Positions 8,690-17,587 of a stretch of 55,666 nt of DNA are shown here, piece after piece. The DNA is from Neolewinella persica DSM 23188. GTDB lineage: Bacteria > Bacteroidota > Bacteroidia > Chitinophagales > Saprospiraceae. A program made the translations under genes and the position numbers. Under the pieces are notes generated by a model that had not been told where the DNA came from, made no database searches, and saw only the letters and a program-made list of their open reading frames with translations. The DNA lies in the NCBI RefSeq assembly GCF_000373105.1, contig NZ_KB890450.1, positions 1 through 55,666 of the forward strand. The letters run 5' to 3'. How positions within the stretch are numbered: the stretch's first letter is position 1; the number at the start of each line of letters is the position of its first letter.

Positions 8690-8697
8690 TAAGTTTG
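8690..8697 (+). promoter_or_regulatory. Candidate -7 box TAAGTTTG before the AraC gene
   Basis: It matches TAnnTTTG and ends 5 nt before the ATG at 8702, so transcription would start at or next to the start codon (leaderless). No clear TTTG element lies at the -33 distance. Confidence 0.35.
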
Positions 8698-8701
8698 CCG
8701 A

Positions 8702-9724
8702 ATGCAATCAGTCAAACTAGTTCCCCTTAAGAAATCGGGGGCTACTGGAATTATCCAACAACTTGCGAAGGAATTCGAACTTCCGACCCAAGTTGATTGC
8801 CTAAGGCATGAGGTCGTTTTACCGGATAGCTTTGCTACCGAAGGACGGTTTGTAGCTTACGAAGTAGACAAGAGCCTGGATGCATTGATCATTACGGGCA
8901 AATTCCCTAAGCCTATTGAGTTGTTACTTCAGGGGGAATTTCCTCCGCCCATTGCGTTTTATACCGTTGGCAAAGGTACCCTCAAGGTCAGTTCCAAAAG
9001 AACCTCCTTTGAAGTAAAGCCGCTACAAGGATCAATTCACGGTGGGAACATCAGCACCGCTGAAACCATCAGTATTCCCGGAAACGAAGACTTTCTGGCG
9101 ATGATCATTTACCTGCACCGTGACCAGTTTTTCAACAACCTCGATTGCGAGCAAGTGAATCTTCCTTCGGAGCTTCACGAAGTTGTGGCTGGTTTAGCAG
9201 ACGTAGATTCAGATTTCCTTTTTCAGGAAATTTTTCACCTGCCGGCAGTGAATGCCGTCACCGATATCCTGCTTCAGGAAAATACCGGAATGCTCAATTC
9301 TACCTTCGCCACGGCAAAAATCCATGAGACGCTGTTTTTACACCTCAATGAATATAAAAAGTCAGAAGCGAATAATAATAGCCGGTTCTATCGTCGTGAG
9401 GAACAGTTAAAAAGTATTCAGGATGCGGAAAGCATTCTGACCAGCAGCCTGCAGGAGCCCCCGACTATCCCGGAGTTGGCCCGTATGGTAGGCATTAACC
9501 AGCAAAGCCTGAAACAAGGGTTCCGCCAGGTTTACGGAGACAGCATCAATAAATACCTCACCGATAAGCGGTTGGAACAGGCAGGGATATTGATGCGCAG
9601 CGGAGAGATGCCCATAAATGAGGTTGCCAGTATCATAGGGTACAATAGCGCTGGATATTTTTCTAAACGATTTAAGAAAAAATACGGCGTTTCTCCCAAA
9701 GAATTTCGACAAGGGAAGCTTTAG
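8702..9724 (+). CDS. AraC family transcriptional regulator
   Basis: The 340-residue protein has an N-terminal beta-rich region of about 220 residues that I cannot assign to a ligand class, and a C-terminal double helix-turn-helix domain of the AraC/XylS type (about 235-340). The first helix-turn-helix is in PPTIPELARMVGINQQSLK, the second in PINEVASIIGYNSAGYFSKR, and the family signature ends in FKKKYGVSPKEFRQ. The N-terminus is reminiscent of PchR-like regulators. It is transcribed away from the pseudo-receiver gene and converges with the second thioredoxin-like gene across a 215-bp fold-back. It may regulate the neighbouring signalling genes or itself; the target is not visible. Confidence 0.85.
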   Translation: MQSVKLVPLKKSGATGIIQQLAKEFELPTQVDCLRHEVVLPDSFATEGRFVAYEVDKSLDALIITGKFPKPIELLLQGEFPPPIAFYTVGKGTLKVSSKRTSFEVKPLQGSIHGGNISTAETISIPGNEDFLAMIIYLHRDQFFNNLDCEQVNLPSELHEVVAGLADVDSDFLFQEIFHLPAVNAVTDILLQENTGMLNSTFATAKIHETLFLHLNEYKKSEANNNSRFYRREEQLKSIQDAESILTSSLQEPPTIPELARMVGINQQSLKQGFRQVYGDSINKYLTDKRLEQAGILMRSGEMPINEVASIIGYNSAGYFSKRFKKKYGVSPKEFRQGKL

Positions 9725-9940
9725 CGTATGCCCATACTACTGGATATTTTTCGAAATTGAGGGGAGGACGCTCGCAGGACCTCATCAATTTTCGCCTCCG
9801 GCTCAATCAATGAGGACGCTACGAGGTCTAGTATCGGGCGACCAGGACCTTGTAGCGTCTCGTAACCAAAGCGGAGCGGAGGATTTTCGAGTCCTGCAAG
9901 CGTTCTGTTCGGGAAGATGTCCAGTAGTGTAGCGCATACC
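9725..9940. repeat. Long imperfect fold-back (about 215 bp)
   Basis: The gap between two convergent genes is almost entirely one imperfect palindrome. GCGTATGCCCATACTACTGG at the left end pairs with CCAGTAGTGTAGCGCATACC at the right end. Inside, CGCTCGCAGGAC pairs with GTCCTGCAAGCG, and ACGCTACGAGGTC pairs with GACCTTGTAGCGT near the centre. It could act as a bidirectional terminator, be a miniature fold-back element, or encode a structured RNA. Confidence 0.75.
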
Positions 9941-9947
9941 TCAATCA

Positions 9948-10304
9948 TTACACGTATTTGCCCAGCGCCCGCAATAGTTTCGTTGTGCCGGTTTCGGGGC
10001 CAATGAACTCAAGTAGTTCATGATTTTTGAACATCAAAACAGATACCTCCTCCTTTACGCCCATTTTGGCAGCGAGTTTATAATTTTCGTTAATCGGCCT
10101 GAAGTCGGTTTGGAATTCTACCTGTAGCATATGCAACCGTTCCAGCACTTTACGGACTTCAACCAATTGATTTAAATCCTCAACATACCAAACCACAAAC
10201 AAAAATTTTCTTTCGCTAATTCGGAGCCACTCTTTGAGAACAGCATCTTCGGGAGTTAGTATATTATCAGACACACACGGTACTTTTTTTGACAGTTTCG
10301 CCAC
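9948..10304 (-). CDS. Degenerate thioredoxin-like protein
   Basis: The 118-residue protein keeps the thioredoxin secondary-structure order: a helical start, the strand KFLFVVWYV, the helix LVEVRKVLERL, the strand QVEFQTDFR, the NENYKLAAKMGV segment, the strand SVLMFKNHELLEFIG and a C-terminal helix. The CxxC site is lost (WYVEDLNQ follows the first central strand) and the cis-proline position reads EVSVLMF, so none of the redox residues remain; the only cysteine is near the N-terminus. It is more diverged than the protein at 7388-7720. Its stop lies next to the fold-back at 9725-9940, and about 50 bp separate its start from the sigma54 activator gene on the same strand, so the two may be cotranscribed. 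Confidence 0.6.
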   Translation of the reverse strand: MAKLSKKVPCVSDNILTPEDAVLKEWLRISERKFLFVVWYVEDLNQLVEVRKVLERLHMLQVEFQTDFRPINENYKLAAKMGVKEEVSVLMFKNHELLEFIGPETGTTKLLRALGKYV

Positions 10305-10354
10305 ACTACAGGTGGAACGGAGTCAAAAACGTGATGTTCATAAACCATTGACAA

Positions 10355-13225
10355 TTAATTAATAAGGTATTCTACTTTCCTGATGTCCAGCTTCCTCATC
10401 TTCGAAACAAGTGTCCGGTCGTTAAGTCCCAGCAAAACTCCGGCCCCATGAGGGCCGGTGACCCGACCATCCGTTTTCCGGAGTGCTTTTATGATGTGTT
10501 GGCGTTGAGCCTCTTCGAAGGAAAGAAAAGCCTTCTTACCCGTCTCCATCCACTTATTGTTGGCTTCAAGAGGAATACTCAGCACTTCTGTCTGATTCAA
10601 GACGACGGCTCGTTCAATCAGGTTTTCCAGTTCTCTGATGTTACCAGGGAAGGAGTACCGTTTGAGGGCTTTAAGGTCCTGGCTATTAATCTTAGTGATA
10701 TTCTTACGCTGCCTGCGGGCAAACTTGTGCGTAAAATGATCGACCAGAACCGGAATATCTTCCGGACGCTCCCGAAGCGGGAGGTTCACTATGGGAAAAA
10801 CGTTTAACCGATAGTAAAGATCTGCCCGGAACGTTCCTTTCTGAACCATTTTCTGCAGGTTCCGGTTGGTAGCTGCAATTAGCCTGACGTCAACATTGAT
10901 CGTTTCCGTCCCACCCAGGCGCTCGAATTCATCTTCCTGGAGAACCCGCAAAAGTTTAGATTGCAGTTCCAGCGGTAATTCTCCGACTTCATCGAGGAAA
11001 AGAGTGCCTTTGTGCGCCATTTCAAATCGCCCGCGCTTACGGGCATAAGCTCCGGTAAAGGCTCCTTTTTCGTGGCCGAACAATTCGCTTTCTATCAAAT
11101 TTTCGGGTAAAGCTGCACAGTTGACTTTTATTAACGGCTCATCCGCACGCTCGCTAAGCTGGTGGATCGCCTGGGCCAGAAGTTCCTTACCCGTGCCTGT
11201 TTCACCCGTAATCAGTACGGTAGTGTCCACATCAGCTACCTGACCAACTTGTTTAAGCACTTTTTGGTACTTGGGGCTTACGGTAATAATGTTGTTGATA
11301 TTGTAGTTGATACTAACCTGCTCGCGCAGAGAAGTATTTTCTTCTTTCAGGCGGCTGGACAATTGACTGATTTCCAGGTTAGCGGCTTCCAATTCATCTT
11401 TCCGATCGGCGATTGCGGTGATGTCTCTTCCCGTGATCATGTAGAAATGCTCGCGGCCCTGGCTAACTTTTATAATATTGAGGTTAAGCCAGTGCTCCGT
11501 GTTATCTGGTGCCGTTACCCGAACATCCATAACGCCTTCTTCTTCAATAACTTTACGGTCAAGCTGCGGCAAAAGCTTTCCGTACGATTTCCCTTTAACA
11601 TCGATGCCCTTTTGGCCCACAAGTTCCAGTAAGGTGCTATTTACGTAATGTACCTTAAATGCTGCATCCAGCCAGAGCACACAGTCTACTGACATATCGA
11701 GCGCTTCCCTTGAAAGCAATAGCTGGAGGTCCCGTTTTTTCTTTTTGGTCAGATCCCGGAGGTAAACGCAAGTAAACTCTTCGCCTTCAAACGATAGATA
11801 TTCTGTTCTGGAGGCCACCATGACCTGCTCTCCGGTGCTGGTCACCAATGCAACTTCATTTTCCAGCGCTTCCCCGCTTCTCAACCTTGCCCACACTTTT
11901 TTTCGGTAGTCCCCCGTAAGGTGTGGAAAGAAAACCTTAGCGTCGGCATCGATAACTTCCGTAGCCGGATATCCCGTACGCTCAAGAAAAGTAGTATTTG
12001 CGAAATGGATGTGCCCGTTGGATCGCGTCCAAATGATCATATCCCGCGAGTTATCTACGGTAAACTCGGTCAATAACTGCCGCCTTTCCTCCTGCAGTAC
12101 CCCCGTTACGTTCCGGCAAAAGCCACAGGAAAATTCCTCCTCCCCAAACCGCAGGTAATTGACACTGGCATCGATTTCAACGATGCTTCCATCTTTAGCT
12201 TCCAGTTTCCAAAGAGAACGGTCGAATTTTTCTTTACGGAGCAGGCGCCACCAGGCGTCTTTGACTTCTTCGGTGAAATTAGAGTTAAAAACCTGTGCGG
12301 GCTTACCTACAATCTCCTCCCGGGAGAAGCCGAGTACATCTAAGACCATCTGGTTGGCATAGGATACTGTTCCGTCCGGACGGGTCCAGAAGATGAGTTC
12401 CTGGGCCTGGTCGATGGAGAAGGCGGCGAGTTCTCCGGAAACAGCGTCCTGATCATCGGTCCCGATCACATCGTTCTGCTGCCTGATCATCCCGAAAAGC
12501 CGGGTTACGTGCAGGTCGTTCCCGGTTGAATGTGCAAAGAAACGAAGGTTTTGTGATCCGTTATCGTCTTCAAAATGGATCAGTTCGTTGAAACTATTTT
12601 GCTCTGCAAGTAACCATTTTATTTTTTTACGCAGCCGTTTCCAATCCGAAGGAAGTAGTTTTTCCTCCAAGAATCTGGTAATTTCTAAAGCTCCCCCACC
12701 CTCATGTAAATTGGTGATTTTGCGAAGATGAGGGGAGAGGTAAAGTTGGTCGTCGACCCGGTTGTAGGTCCAGAATCCAACTTCCCCTTTTTTGCTAAGC
12801 AGTTCGAGGTCGGCTTCATCGATCACCCTGTCCAGTTGGTCCTTGAGGTTGAGGAGAAAAACATCCGTTCCCGCCTGGGTGATTTCAACTTTTACCGGCC
12901 GAAGTAATTCGTCAGCAGTAAGAATATCAGTGTGATAGCGCAACAGGCCGTCAGCCAGCAATTTTTGCACCTCTTTTCTCCAGCCAATCAGGGTCAATTG
13001 GCCATCGAGGCCGGCCCAGTACTGGCCGATTACTTCTTCGTGTGAAAGTTTGAACAGCCTGGCTGCTGCCAGGTTAAGCGCCAATACCTTGCTACTTGAC
13101 GCTATAAGCATAAAGGGTTCAGCCAGCTGGCCGAACGTGGCATCAAAATCAAAGGGGATGGCGGTTTTGTCCACGATAGCTGTTAAATAGATGTGCTGTT
13201 GAGGAAGGTACAACAATAGTACCAA
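10355..13225 (-). CDS. Multi-PAS sigma54-dependent transcriptional activator
   Basis: The 956-residue protein has about five PAS-type sensor domains (roughly 25-130, 145-250, 265-380, 385-495 and 505-610). A short coiled coil follows (about 608-640), then an AAA+ sigma54-interaction domain (about 645-880) and a Fis-type helix-turn-helix (about 905-956). Visible motifs are Walker A GETGTGKE (674-681), the sigma54 contact loop GAFTGA (721-726), Walker [10 protein letters not shown] and the arginine-finger segment [13 protein letters not shown]. The intact GAFTGA loop implies real sigma54 activation. There is no receiver domain and no membrane segment, so signals should be cytoplasmic and sensed by the PAS domains or partner proteins. 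The second thioredoxin-like gene lies just downstream. The first about 20 residues may be a mis-set start. Confidence 0.92.
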   Translation of the reverse strand: MVLLLYLPQQHIYLTAIVDKTAIPFDFDATFGQLAEPFMLIASSSKVLALNLAAARLFKLSHEEVIGQYWAGLDGQLTLIGWRKEVQKLLADGLLRYHTDILTADELLRPVKVEITQAGTDVFLLNLKDQLDRVIDEADLELLSKKGEVGFWTYNRVDDQLYLSPHLRKITNLHEGGGALEITRFLEEKLLPSDWKRLRKKIKWLLAEQNSFNELIHFEDDNGSQNLRFFAHSTGNDLHVTRLFGMIRQQNDVIGTDDQDAVSGELAAFSIDQAQELIFWTRPDGTVSYANQMVLDVLGFSREEIVGKPAQVFNSNFTEEVKDAWWRLLRKEKFDRSLWKLEAKDGSIVEIDASVNYLRFGEEEFSCGFCRNVTGVLQEERRQLLTEFTVDNSRDMIIWTRSNGHIHFANTTFLERTGYPATEVIDADAKVFFPHLTGDYRKKVWARLRSGEALENEVALVTSTGEQVMVASRTEYLSFEGEEFTCVYLRDLTKKKKRDLQLLLSREALDMSVDCVLWLDAAFKVHYVNSTLLELVGQKGIDVKGKSYGKLLPQLDRKVIEEEGVMDVRVTAPDNTEHWLNLNIIKVSQGREHFYMITGRDITAIADRKDELEAANLEISQLSSRLKEENTSLREQVSINYNINNIITVSPKYQKVLKQVGQVADVDTTVLITGETGTGKELLAQAIHQLSERADEPLIKVNCAALPENLIESELFGHEKGAFTGAYARKRGRFEMAHKGTLFLDEVGELPLELQSKLLRVLQEDEFERLGGTETINVDVRLIAATNRNLQKMVQKGTFRADLYYRLNVFPIVNLPLRERPEDIPVLVDHFTHKFARRQRKNITKINSQDLKALKRYSFPGNIRELENLIERAVVLNQTEVLSIPLEANNKWMETGKKAFLSFEEAQRQHIIKALRKTDGRVTGPHGAGVLLGLNDRTLVSKMRKLDIRKVEYLIN

Positions 13226-13353
13226 AATAATTTGGGAACTTAACTAGTAGCCCCAAGACTTAAGAAATATGCCTGGCCCATCGATTTGTCAAATTCATTG
13301 GCCAGCAGAACCTCATGATTTTTTCGTATTGATGGTAAGGATTCTGTAAAAAT

Positions 13354-13392
13354 CTCCTGACGGGAGCCACCTTCGTGGCTACCGTTCAGGAG
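13354..13392. repeat. Strong hairpin upstream of the sigma54 activator gene
   Basis: CTCCTGACGGGAGCCAC pairs with TGGCTACCGTTCAGGAG around a short CTTCG-type loop. It lies between divergent genes and has no T run, so it is not an obvious terminator. Confidence 0.6.
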
Positions 13393-13528
13393 TCCCATAC
13401 CTGCCTCTCAGCAAAGTTTTGCAAAGGTGCCTTACCAGGGTCAGAGAAGTCCGTTTATTCTGAAACATTACTAGCACTATCGGAAACAAAGAGCTGAAGG
13501 TGTTCATTCTTTGCTCCCACATCCGACT

Positions 13529-13548
13529 TTTGCACCTGCGACCGCGCC
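13529..13548 (+). repeat. Dispersed motif, left arm of the fold-back
   Basis: TTTGCACCTGCGACCGCGCC, identical to 7329-7348. The inverted partner is at 13722-13743. Confidence 0.65.
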
Positions 13549-13721
13549 TTATAGTAGTGAAGGAAAGAATTGGTGAATGGTGGAATAGCTGCCGCACTCG
13601 TGGTCACTTCGTTCGTTCAATAACCAACAAATTATTTAACTACCCGTAGTCCTCCAGCGTAGCGTCGCGAACGGAACTTGCGGCAGCTATTCTCTTATTC
13701 TCTCATTCCCTATTCACTTTC

Positions 13722-13743
13722 GGGCGCGGCCGCAGGTGCAAAA
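13722..13743 (-). repeat. Dispersed motif, right arm of the fold-back
   Basis: The minus strand reads TTTGCACCTGCGGCCGCGCC. It differs at one position from the copy at 13529 and faces it. Confidence 0.65.
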
Positions 13744-13797
13744 AAGGTTAACACAGCAAAGTACCAACCTTCCCTCATTCTGCGTTATCTTTCGCAC

Positions 13798-15012
13798 ATG
13801 AAGTGGTTCTTTCTAATCCTGATCCTTGCCCCTTTTTGGGGAACGGCGCAGCCCGCAGCACCAGCAAACTACGGTCAGGCCGTAGTCACCACCAAGTTGG
13901 TCCCGGAGGACGCCTATCCAAGTTACCCCGATTACGTTGGGATGATGCACCAACTGGCAGATCAATATCCCGACCGCTGTGTGCTCGAAAATTGGGGGGA
14001 TCTTCCCTCCGGTCGGCAAATATTAGCCCTTCGGATTACGGACAATGTTCCTACTGCCACTGGTCGGCCACAAGTACTGTTTACCGCAGCCATGCACGGT
14101 GATGAAACTGCTGGCTACTGGCTGCTGCTCCGCCTTGCGGAGCACCTGCTAACCGAAGAAACCACTGGTCTGCTGGCCCACGTCGAAGTTTTCATCAACC
14201 CAATGGCTAATCCTGATGGTGCCTTCCGACGGAGCGATAGCTCGCTCGATGGGGCCACCCGCGGCAACGCCGCCGGCGTTGACCTTAACCGCAACTACCC
14301 GGATCCCGACGATGGTCCTCACCCCGACGGGTTCGACTACCAACCAGAAACCAATATTTTCATCAAAGCAGCCCGGGAACATAGTTTTGACCTCTCCCTG
14401 AACCTCCACGGTGGTGCCGAAGTATTCAATTACCCCTGGGATACCTACCGCAACCGGCACCCGGACACGGAGTGGTGGCGACGCATCAGCCGGGACTTTG
14501 CCAGCAGAGCTCAAACCGCCAGCTTACGGGACAACTACTTCCAGGATCGCCATAACGGCATCACCAATGGTCATGACTGGTACCCCATCTCGGGCTCCCG
14601 ACAAGACTACATGAATTACTACCATCGCTGCCGGGAAGCTACCCTGGAAGTGAGTAACCGCAAGCAATTTCCTGCCGCCCGGCTACCCGAGCTATGGCGC
14701 TTCGTTAGCCCAGCTATCATGGGGTACCTCAGCGAAGCACGTTATGGCTTGCACGGTTTCGCCCGTGACCGGGACTCCGGTCGGCCAATCGGTGCCCAGG
14801 TTTCCGTGCCCGGCCACGACAAAGACAATTCCGATATTTTTGCCTCCTCTAATTACGGGAACTTCCACCGGTACCTCGCCGAAGGTGAATACCAGATCCT
14901 CTTCTCCGCCCCCGGCTATGTGCCGCAGTGGCGCAACGTCGCCATTAAGGACGGGAAGCGAACCGATATTATGGTTGAGATGGAACGGTTAGAGGTTTCA
15001 CGGAAACGGTAG
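13798..15012 (+). CDS. M14 family zinc carboxypeptidase, secreted
   Basis: The 404-residue protein has a Sec signal peptide (MKWFFLILILAPFWGTAQ), an M14 carboxypeptidase domain and a C-terminal carboxypeptidase-regulatory-like beta domain (about 320-400). Zinc ligands H100 and E103 are in AMHGDETAG and H204 in LNLHGGAEV; the substrate-binding R165 is in VDLNRNYP and the catalytic Glu in ATLEVSNRK. All residues for activity are present, so it should remove C-terminal residues from peptides outside the cytoplasm. The start at 13798 is chosen because the signal peptide begins there and a TATCTTTC -7-like box lies at 13786-13793. Upstream in-frame codons run through the repeat and are not real. 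Confidence 0.9.
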   Translation: MKWFFLILILAPFWGTAQPAAPANYGQAVVTTKLVPEDAYPSYPDYVGMMHQLADQYPDRCVLENWGDLPSGRQILALRITDNVPTATGRPQVLFTAAMHGDETAGYWLLLRLAEHLLTEETTGLLAHVEVFINPMANPDGAFRRSDSSLDGATRGNAAGVDLNRNYPDPDDGPHPDGFDYQPETNIFIKAAREHSFDLSLNLHGGAEVFNYPWDTYRNRHPDTEWWRRISRDFASRAQTASLRDNYFQDRHNGITNGHDWYPISGSRQDYMNYYHRCREATLEVSNRKQFPAARLPELWRFVSPAIMGYLSEARYGLHGFARDRDSGRPIGAQVSVPGHDKDNSDIFASSNYGNFHRYLAEGEYQILFSAPGYVPQWRNVAIKDGKRTDIMVEMERLEVSRKR

Positions 15013-15084
15013 GCTTCAGGCAAGAAAATTGCCGCAGGCAAGAAAGCCATGTTTTTCCGGCATTGTTTCAAAAAGAATACCCAA

Positions 15085-15175
15085 TACGAACAGAGTGAAC
15101 GGCCTCGCGCGGTAGCTGCAACCTGCAACGCGCCGGAGGCGCACTGCAACGGGAGCGTAAGCGACCTCTGCTACA
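15085..15175. repeat. Intergenic repeat, same family as 6140-6314
   Basis: The block carries GCGGTAGCTGCAAC, then TGCAACGCGCC and TGCAACGGGAGCGTAAGCGA. The last differs at one base from the copy at 6271. No gene is supported between 15013 and 15227. Confidence 0.6.
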
Positions 15176-15227
15176 CGAACGAAGTGAGTCTAAACGCGTT
15201 ACCTTCGCACCAACCAAATAAAATACC

Positions 15228-16859
15228 ATGTCGAACGCCATTTTCAACATCGCCGTGCCCTATAACGAGCCGGTGATGAACTACGCTCCGGGCAGCCCGG
15301 AAAAAAAGGCCCTGCTTTCCGCACTCCACGCCGCCAAATCAAAACAGATAGAATTGCCTGCCTACATAAACGGCAAAAAGGTACTGGAAGGCGAGAAGGT
15401 CAGCGTCCACCCACCCCACGAACATGGGCACACCCTTGGTCATTTCTACCGGGGGACCAAAGAGCATGTTCACCAGGCCATTGACGCAGCCCTTGCCGCA
15501 AAGGAAAGCTGGGCGGCTACACCGTGGCACGAACGTGCCGCCGTATTCTTGCGGGCAGCGGACCTGCTTGCCGGCCCCTACCGGGCACGCATGAACGCCG
15601 CCACCATGCTGGCACAGAGCAAAAATGCTTACCAGGCAGAGATCGATGCCGTCGCTGAAATGTGCGACTTCTTCCGCTTCAATGCCTATTTCCTGCAGGA
15701 AATTTACCGGGAGCAACCACTCATCAGCCCGAAGACCATCTGGAACAAACTGGAGTATCGTCCGCTGGAAGGATTCGTCCTTGCCATTACGCCGTTCAAC
15801 TTTACCAGTATCGCGGCAAACCTTTGTGCCGCGCCCGCGCTTTGCGGAAACACGGTGGTGTGGAAGCCTTCGGAAACGCAGATTTACAGTGCGGTGGTGA
15901 TCATGGACCTCTTTGAAGAAGCCGGACTACCTCCCGGCGTCATCAACCTTATATATACCGACGGTCCGGAAGTAGGTGACATTGTGTTTAAGCACCGCGA
16001 ATTTGCGGGGCTTCACTTCACCGGAAGTACCAAGGTATTCCAGCACCTCTGGAAAGAGATCGGGATGAACATCGACAAATACCGCAGCTACCCCCGCGTA
16101 GTCGGTGAAACTGGTGGTAAGGACTTCATCATCGCTCATGCCGATGCGGACCCCGTGCAAGTGGCCGTAGCTTGCCTGCGCGGATCGTTTGAGTTTCAGG
16201 GCCAGAAGTGTTCGGCGTCCAGCCGGGCATACATCGCTTCCAGCCTCTGGCCAGCCGTAAAGGAACGTTTAATAGACGATCTGAAAACTGTAACAATGGG
16301 CTCAGTGGAAGACTTTGGTAACTTCGTTAATGCCGTTATCGATGAGCGTTCCTTCGACAAAATCGCCGCCTACATTGACGGGGAGAAGAAGAACCCTAAG
16401 GCGGAAATCATCTCCGGCGGCAACTACGACAAATCTGAGGGCTACTTCATTGAGCCTACGGTCATCGTTACCACGGACCCCAAATCGACCACCATGTGTG
16501 AGGAGATCTTCGGCCCGGTACTGACCATTTACGTTTACGAAGACGACCAGTGGGAAGAAACACTTAAGTTGGTGGACAGCACCAGCCCATACGCCCTCAC
16601 CGGTGCGGTATTTGCTACCGACCGCAATCTGATCGACCAGGCAACAAAGGCACTGGCCAATGCAGCCGGCAACTTCTACGTTAACGATAAGCCAACTGGT
16701 GCAGTCGTGGGTCAGCAGCCATTTGGCGGCGCTCGTGGCTCCGGGACCAACGATAAGGCCGGCTCTGCCCTGAACCTGACCCGCTGGATCTCTCCTCGTT
16801 TAATCAAGGAGAACTTCAATGCGCCGGTGGATTACCGGTACCCTTTCCTGGGGGAGTGA
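15228..16859 (+). CDS. pruA: L-glutamate gamma-semialdehyde (P5C) dehydrogenase
   Basis: The 543-residue enzyme oxidises glutamate gamma-semialdehyde, the open form of pyrroline-5-carboxylate, to glutamate with NAD+, the second step of proline breakdown. It has the full aldehyde-dehydrogenase fold at the length typical of the stand-alone PruA family. Landmarks are the cofactor-binding segment ITPFNFTSIA, the catalytic Glu in VGETGGKDFI, the nucleophile Cys in GQKCSASSR and the C-terminal QQPFGGARGSGTNDKAG. A TACCTTCG sequence 20 nt upstream of the ATG resembles a -7 box. A terminator follows at 16955. No proline dehydrogenase gene lies in the window; the symporter downstream is separated by terminator and repeats. 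Confidence 0.93.
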   Translation: MSNAIFNIAVPYNEPVMNYAPGSPEKKALLSALHAAKSKQIELPAYINGKKVLEGEKVSVHPPHEHGHTLGHFYRGTKEHVHQAIDAALAAKESWAATPWHERAAVFLRAADLLAGPYRARMNAATMLAQSKNAYQAEIDAVAEMCDFFRFNAYFLQEIYREQPLISPKTIWNKLEYRPLEGFVLAITPFNFTSIAANLCAAPALCGNTVVWKPSETQIYSAVVIMDLFEEAGLPPGVINLIYTDGPEVGDIVFKHREFAGLHFTGSTKVFQHLWKEIGMNIDKYRSYPRVVGETGGKDFIIAHADADPVQVAVACLRGSFEFQGQKCSASSRAYIASSLWPAVKERLIDDLKTVTMGSVEDFGNFVNAVIDERSFDKIAAYIDGEKKNPKAEIISGGNYDKSEGYFIEPTVIVTTDPKSTTMCEEIFGPVLTIYVYEDDQWEETLKLVDSTSPYALTGAVFATDRNLIDQATKALANAAGNFYVNDKPTGAVVGQQPFGGARGSGTNDKAGSALNLTRWISPRLIKENFNAPVDYRYPFLGE

Positions 16860-16860
16860 A

Positions 16861-16894
16861 TTGGCGAGTTGGTGAGTCACTGAGTTGCTACCGC
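16861..16894 (-). repeat. Copy of the GCAACTCAGYGACTCACCAACTC-type repeat
   Basis: The minus strand reads GCGGTAGCAACTCAGTGACT followed by CACCAACTCGCCAA. Near copies lie at 17387-17430 and, inverted, at 17497-17587. Confidence 0.6.
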
Positions 16895-16954
16895 TGGTTC
16901 CGTTCGCGGCGCTTCGCTTGCTCACCTTTGAAGGGAAAGGGGAAAAGAAGAAAA

Positions 16955-16986
16955 GGGAGTAAGGCTTTGGGGCCTTGCTCCTTTTT
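16955..16986 (+). terminator. Rho-independent terminator after pruA
   Basis: GGAGTAAGG pairs with CCTTGCTCC around a short loop and is followed by TTTTT. Confidence 0.8.
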
Positions 16987-17000
16987 CTATTGGGATTATT

Positions 17001-17056
17001 CCCCGGTACTTGTACCGGTAAGTAACTCCCTTGAAATTCCGGCACAAGTGCCGGGG
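17001..17056. repeat. Inverted repeat upstream of the symporter pair
   Basis: CCCCGGTACTTGTACCGG (17001-17018) pairs with CCGGCACAAGTGCCGGGG (17039-17056). Each arm is itself a palindrome. Function unknown. Confidence 0.6.
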
Positions 17057-17125
17057 AACAAAGCCCATTGCACCAAAACTCCCATTCATTAATTATTTCC
17101 GATCTTCCCCGCAAAGTCGAAAAGT

Positions 17126-17386
17126 ATGAAGAAAGATCAAAAGCAAAGAACCGCCTACTGGCGGGAGAATCTCCGTTACCTCATCCTGCTACTGATCGTT
17201 TGGTTCGTCGTCAGCTTTGGCTGCGGCATTCTTTTTGTGGACCAGCTCAACAACTACTACGTCGGCGGTGCGAAGATGGGCTTTTGGTTTGCTCAGCAGG
17301 GATCGATCTACGTTTTTGTGATCTTGATTTTTATTTACGTTTGGCTGATGAATCGGTTGGATAAGAAATACCATTTTGAGGAGTGA
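17126..17386 (+). CDS. DUF4212 small subunit of a Na+/solute symporter
   Basis: The 86-residue protein has two membrane helices (about 17-40 and 55-78) with an amphipathic N-terminus containing YWRENLRYL, the signature of DUF4212 proteins. These small subunits are encoded directly upstream of VC_2705-type sodium/solute symporters, as here (17588). The pair is thought to import acetate-like or other small organic solutes. Unlike in many genomes, the two genes are separated by a 200-bp fold-back region rather than overlapping. Confidence 0.88.
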   Translation: MKKDQKQRTAYWRENLRYLILLLIVWFVVSFGCGILFVDQLNNYYVGGAKMGFWFAQQGSIYVFVILIFIYVWLMNRLDKKYHFEE

Positions 17387-17587
17387 GAGAGCGAGTCACT
17401 GAAGGAGAGAGTCACTGAGTTGCTTCCGCGCATATCACTCATTTCGCTGCGCTCATTCGCCTTAGGTGAGCAAGCGAAGCGCAGCGAATGGTAATTGCGG
17501 CAGCAACTCAGCGACTCACCAACTCAACGACTCACTCCCTGCCTCATGCGGTAGCAACTCAGCGACTCAATAACTCACCAACTCACT
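17387..17587. repeat. Fold-back with tandem ACTC-rich repeats before the symporter gene
   Basis: GAGTCACTGAGTTGCTTCCGC (17410-17430) pairs with GCGGCAGCAACTCAGCGACTC (17497-17517). Between them TCGCTGCGCT pairs with AGCGCAGCGA. After it a second tandem copy (GCGGTAGCAACTCAGCGACT, then CAATAACTCACCAACTCACT) runs up to the ATG at 17588. The gene's leader therefore consists of repeat sequence. Confidence 0.7.

Larger units (their letters stand above)
13526..13745. repeat. Fold-back element bounded by the dispersed motif
   Basis: The element begins with TTTTGCACCTGCGACCGCGC and ends with the inverted GCGCGGCCGCAGGTGCAAAA. Inside, AATAGCTGCCGCA at 13584-13596 pairs with TGCGGCAGCTATT near 13679-13691. 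The whole gap can therefore fold into one long hairpin whose outer arms are copies of the motif found alone elsewhere. No gene is supported in 13226-13797. Confidence 0.7.

Noticed and set aside
9721..9948. A 75-residue minus-strand frame
   Set aside because: It lies entirely in the 215-bp palindrome and is an accident of the repeat.
13678..13797. N-terminal extension of the carboxypeptidase
   Set aside because: It translates the fold-back and dispersed motif and would hide the signal peptide.
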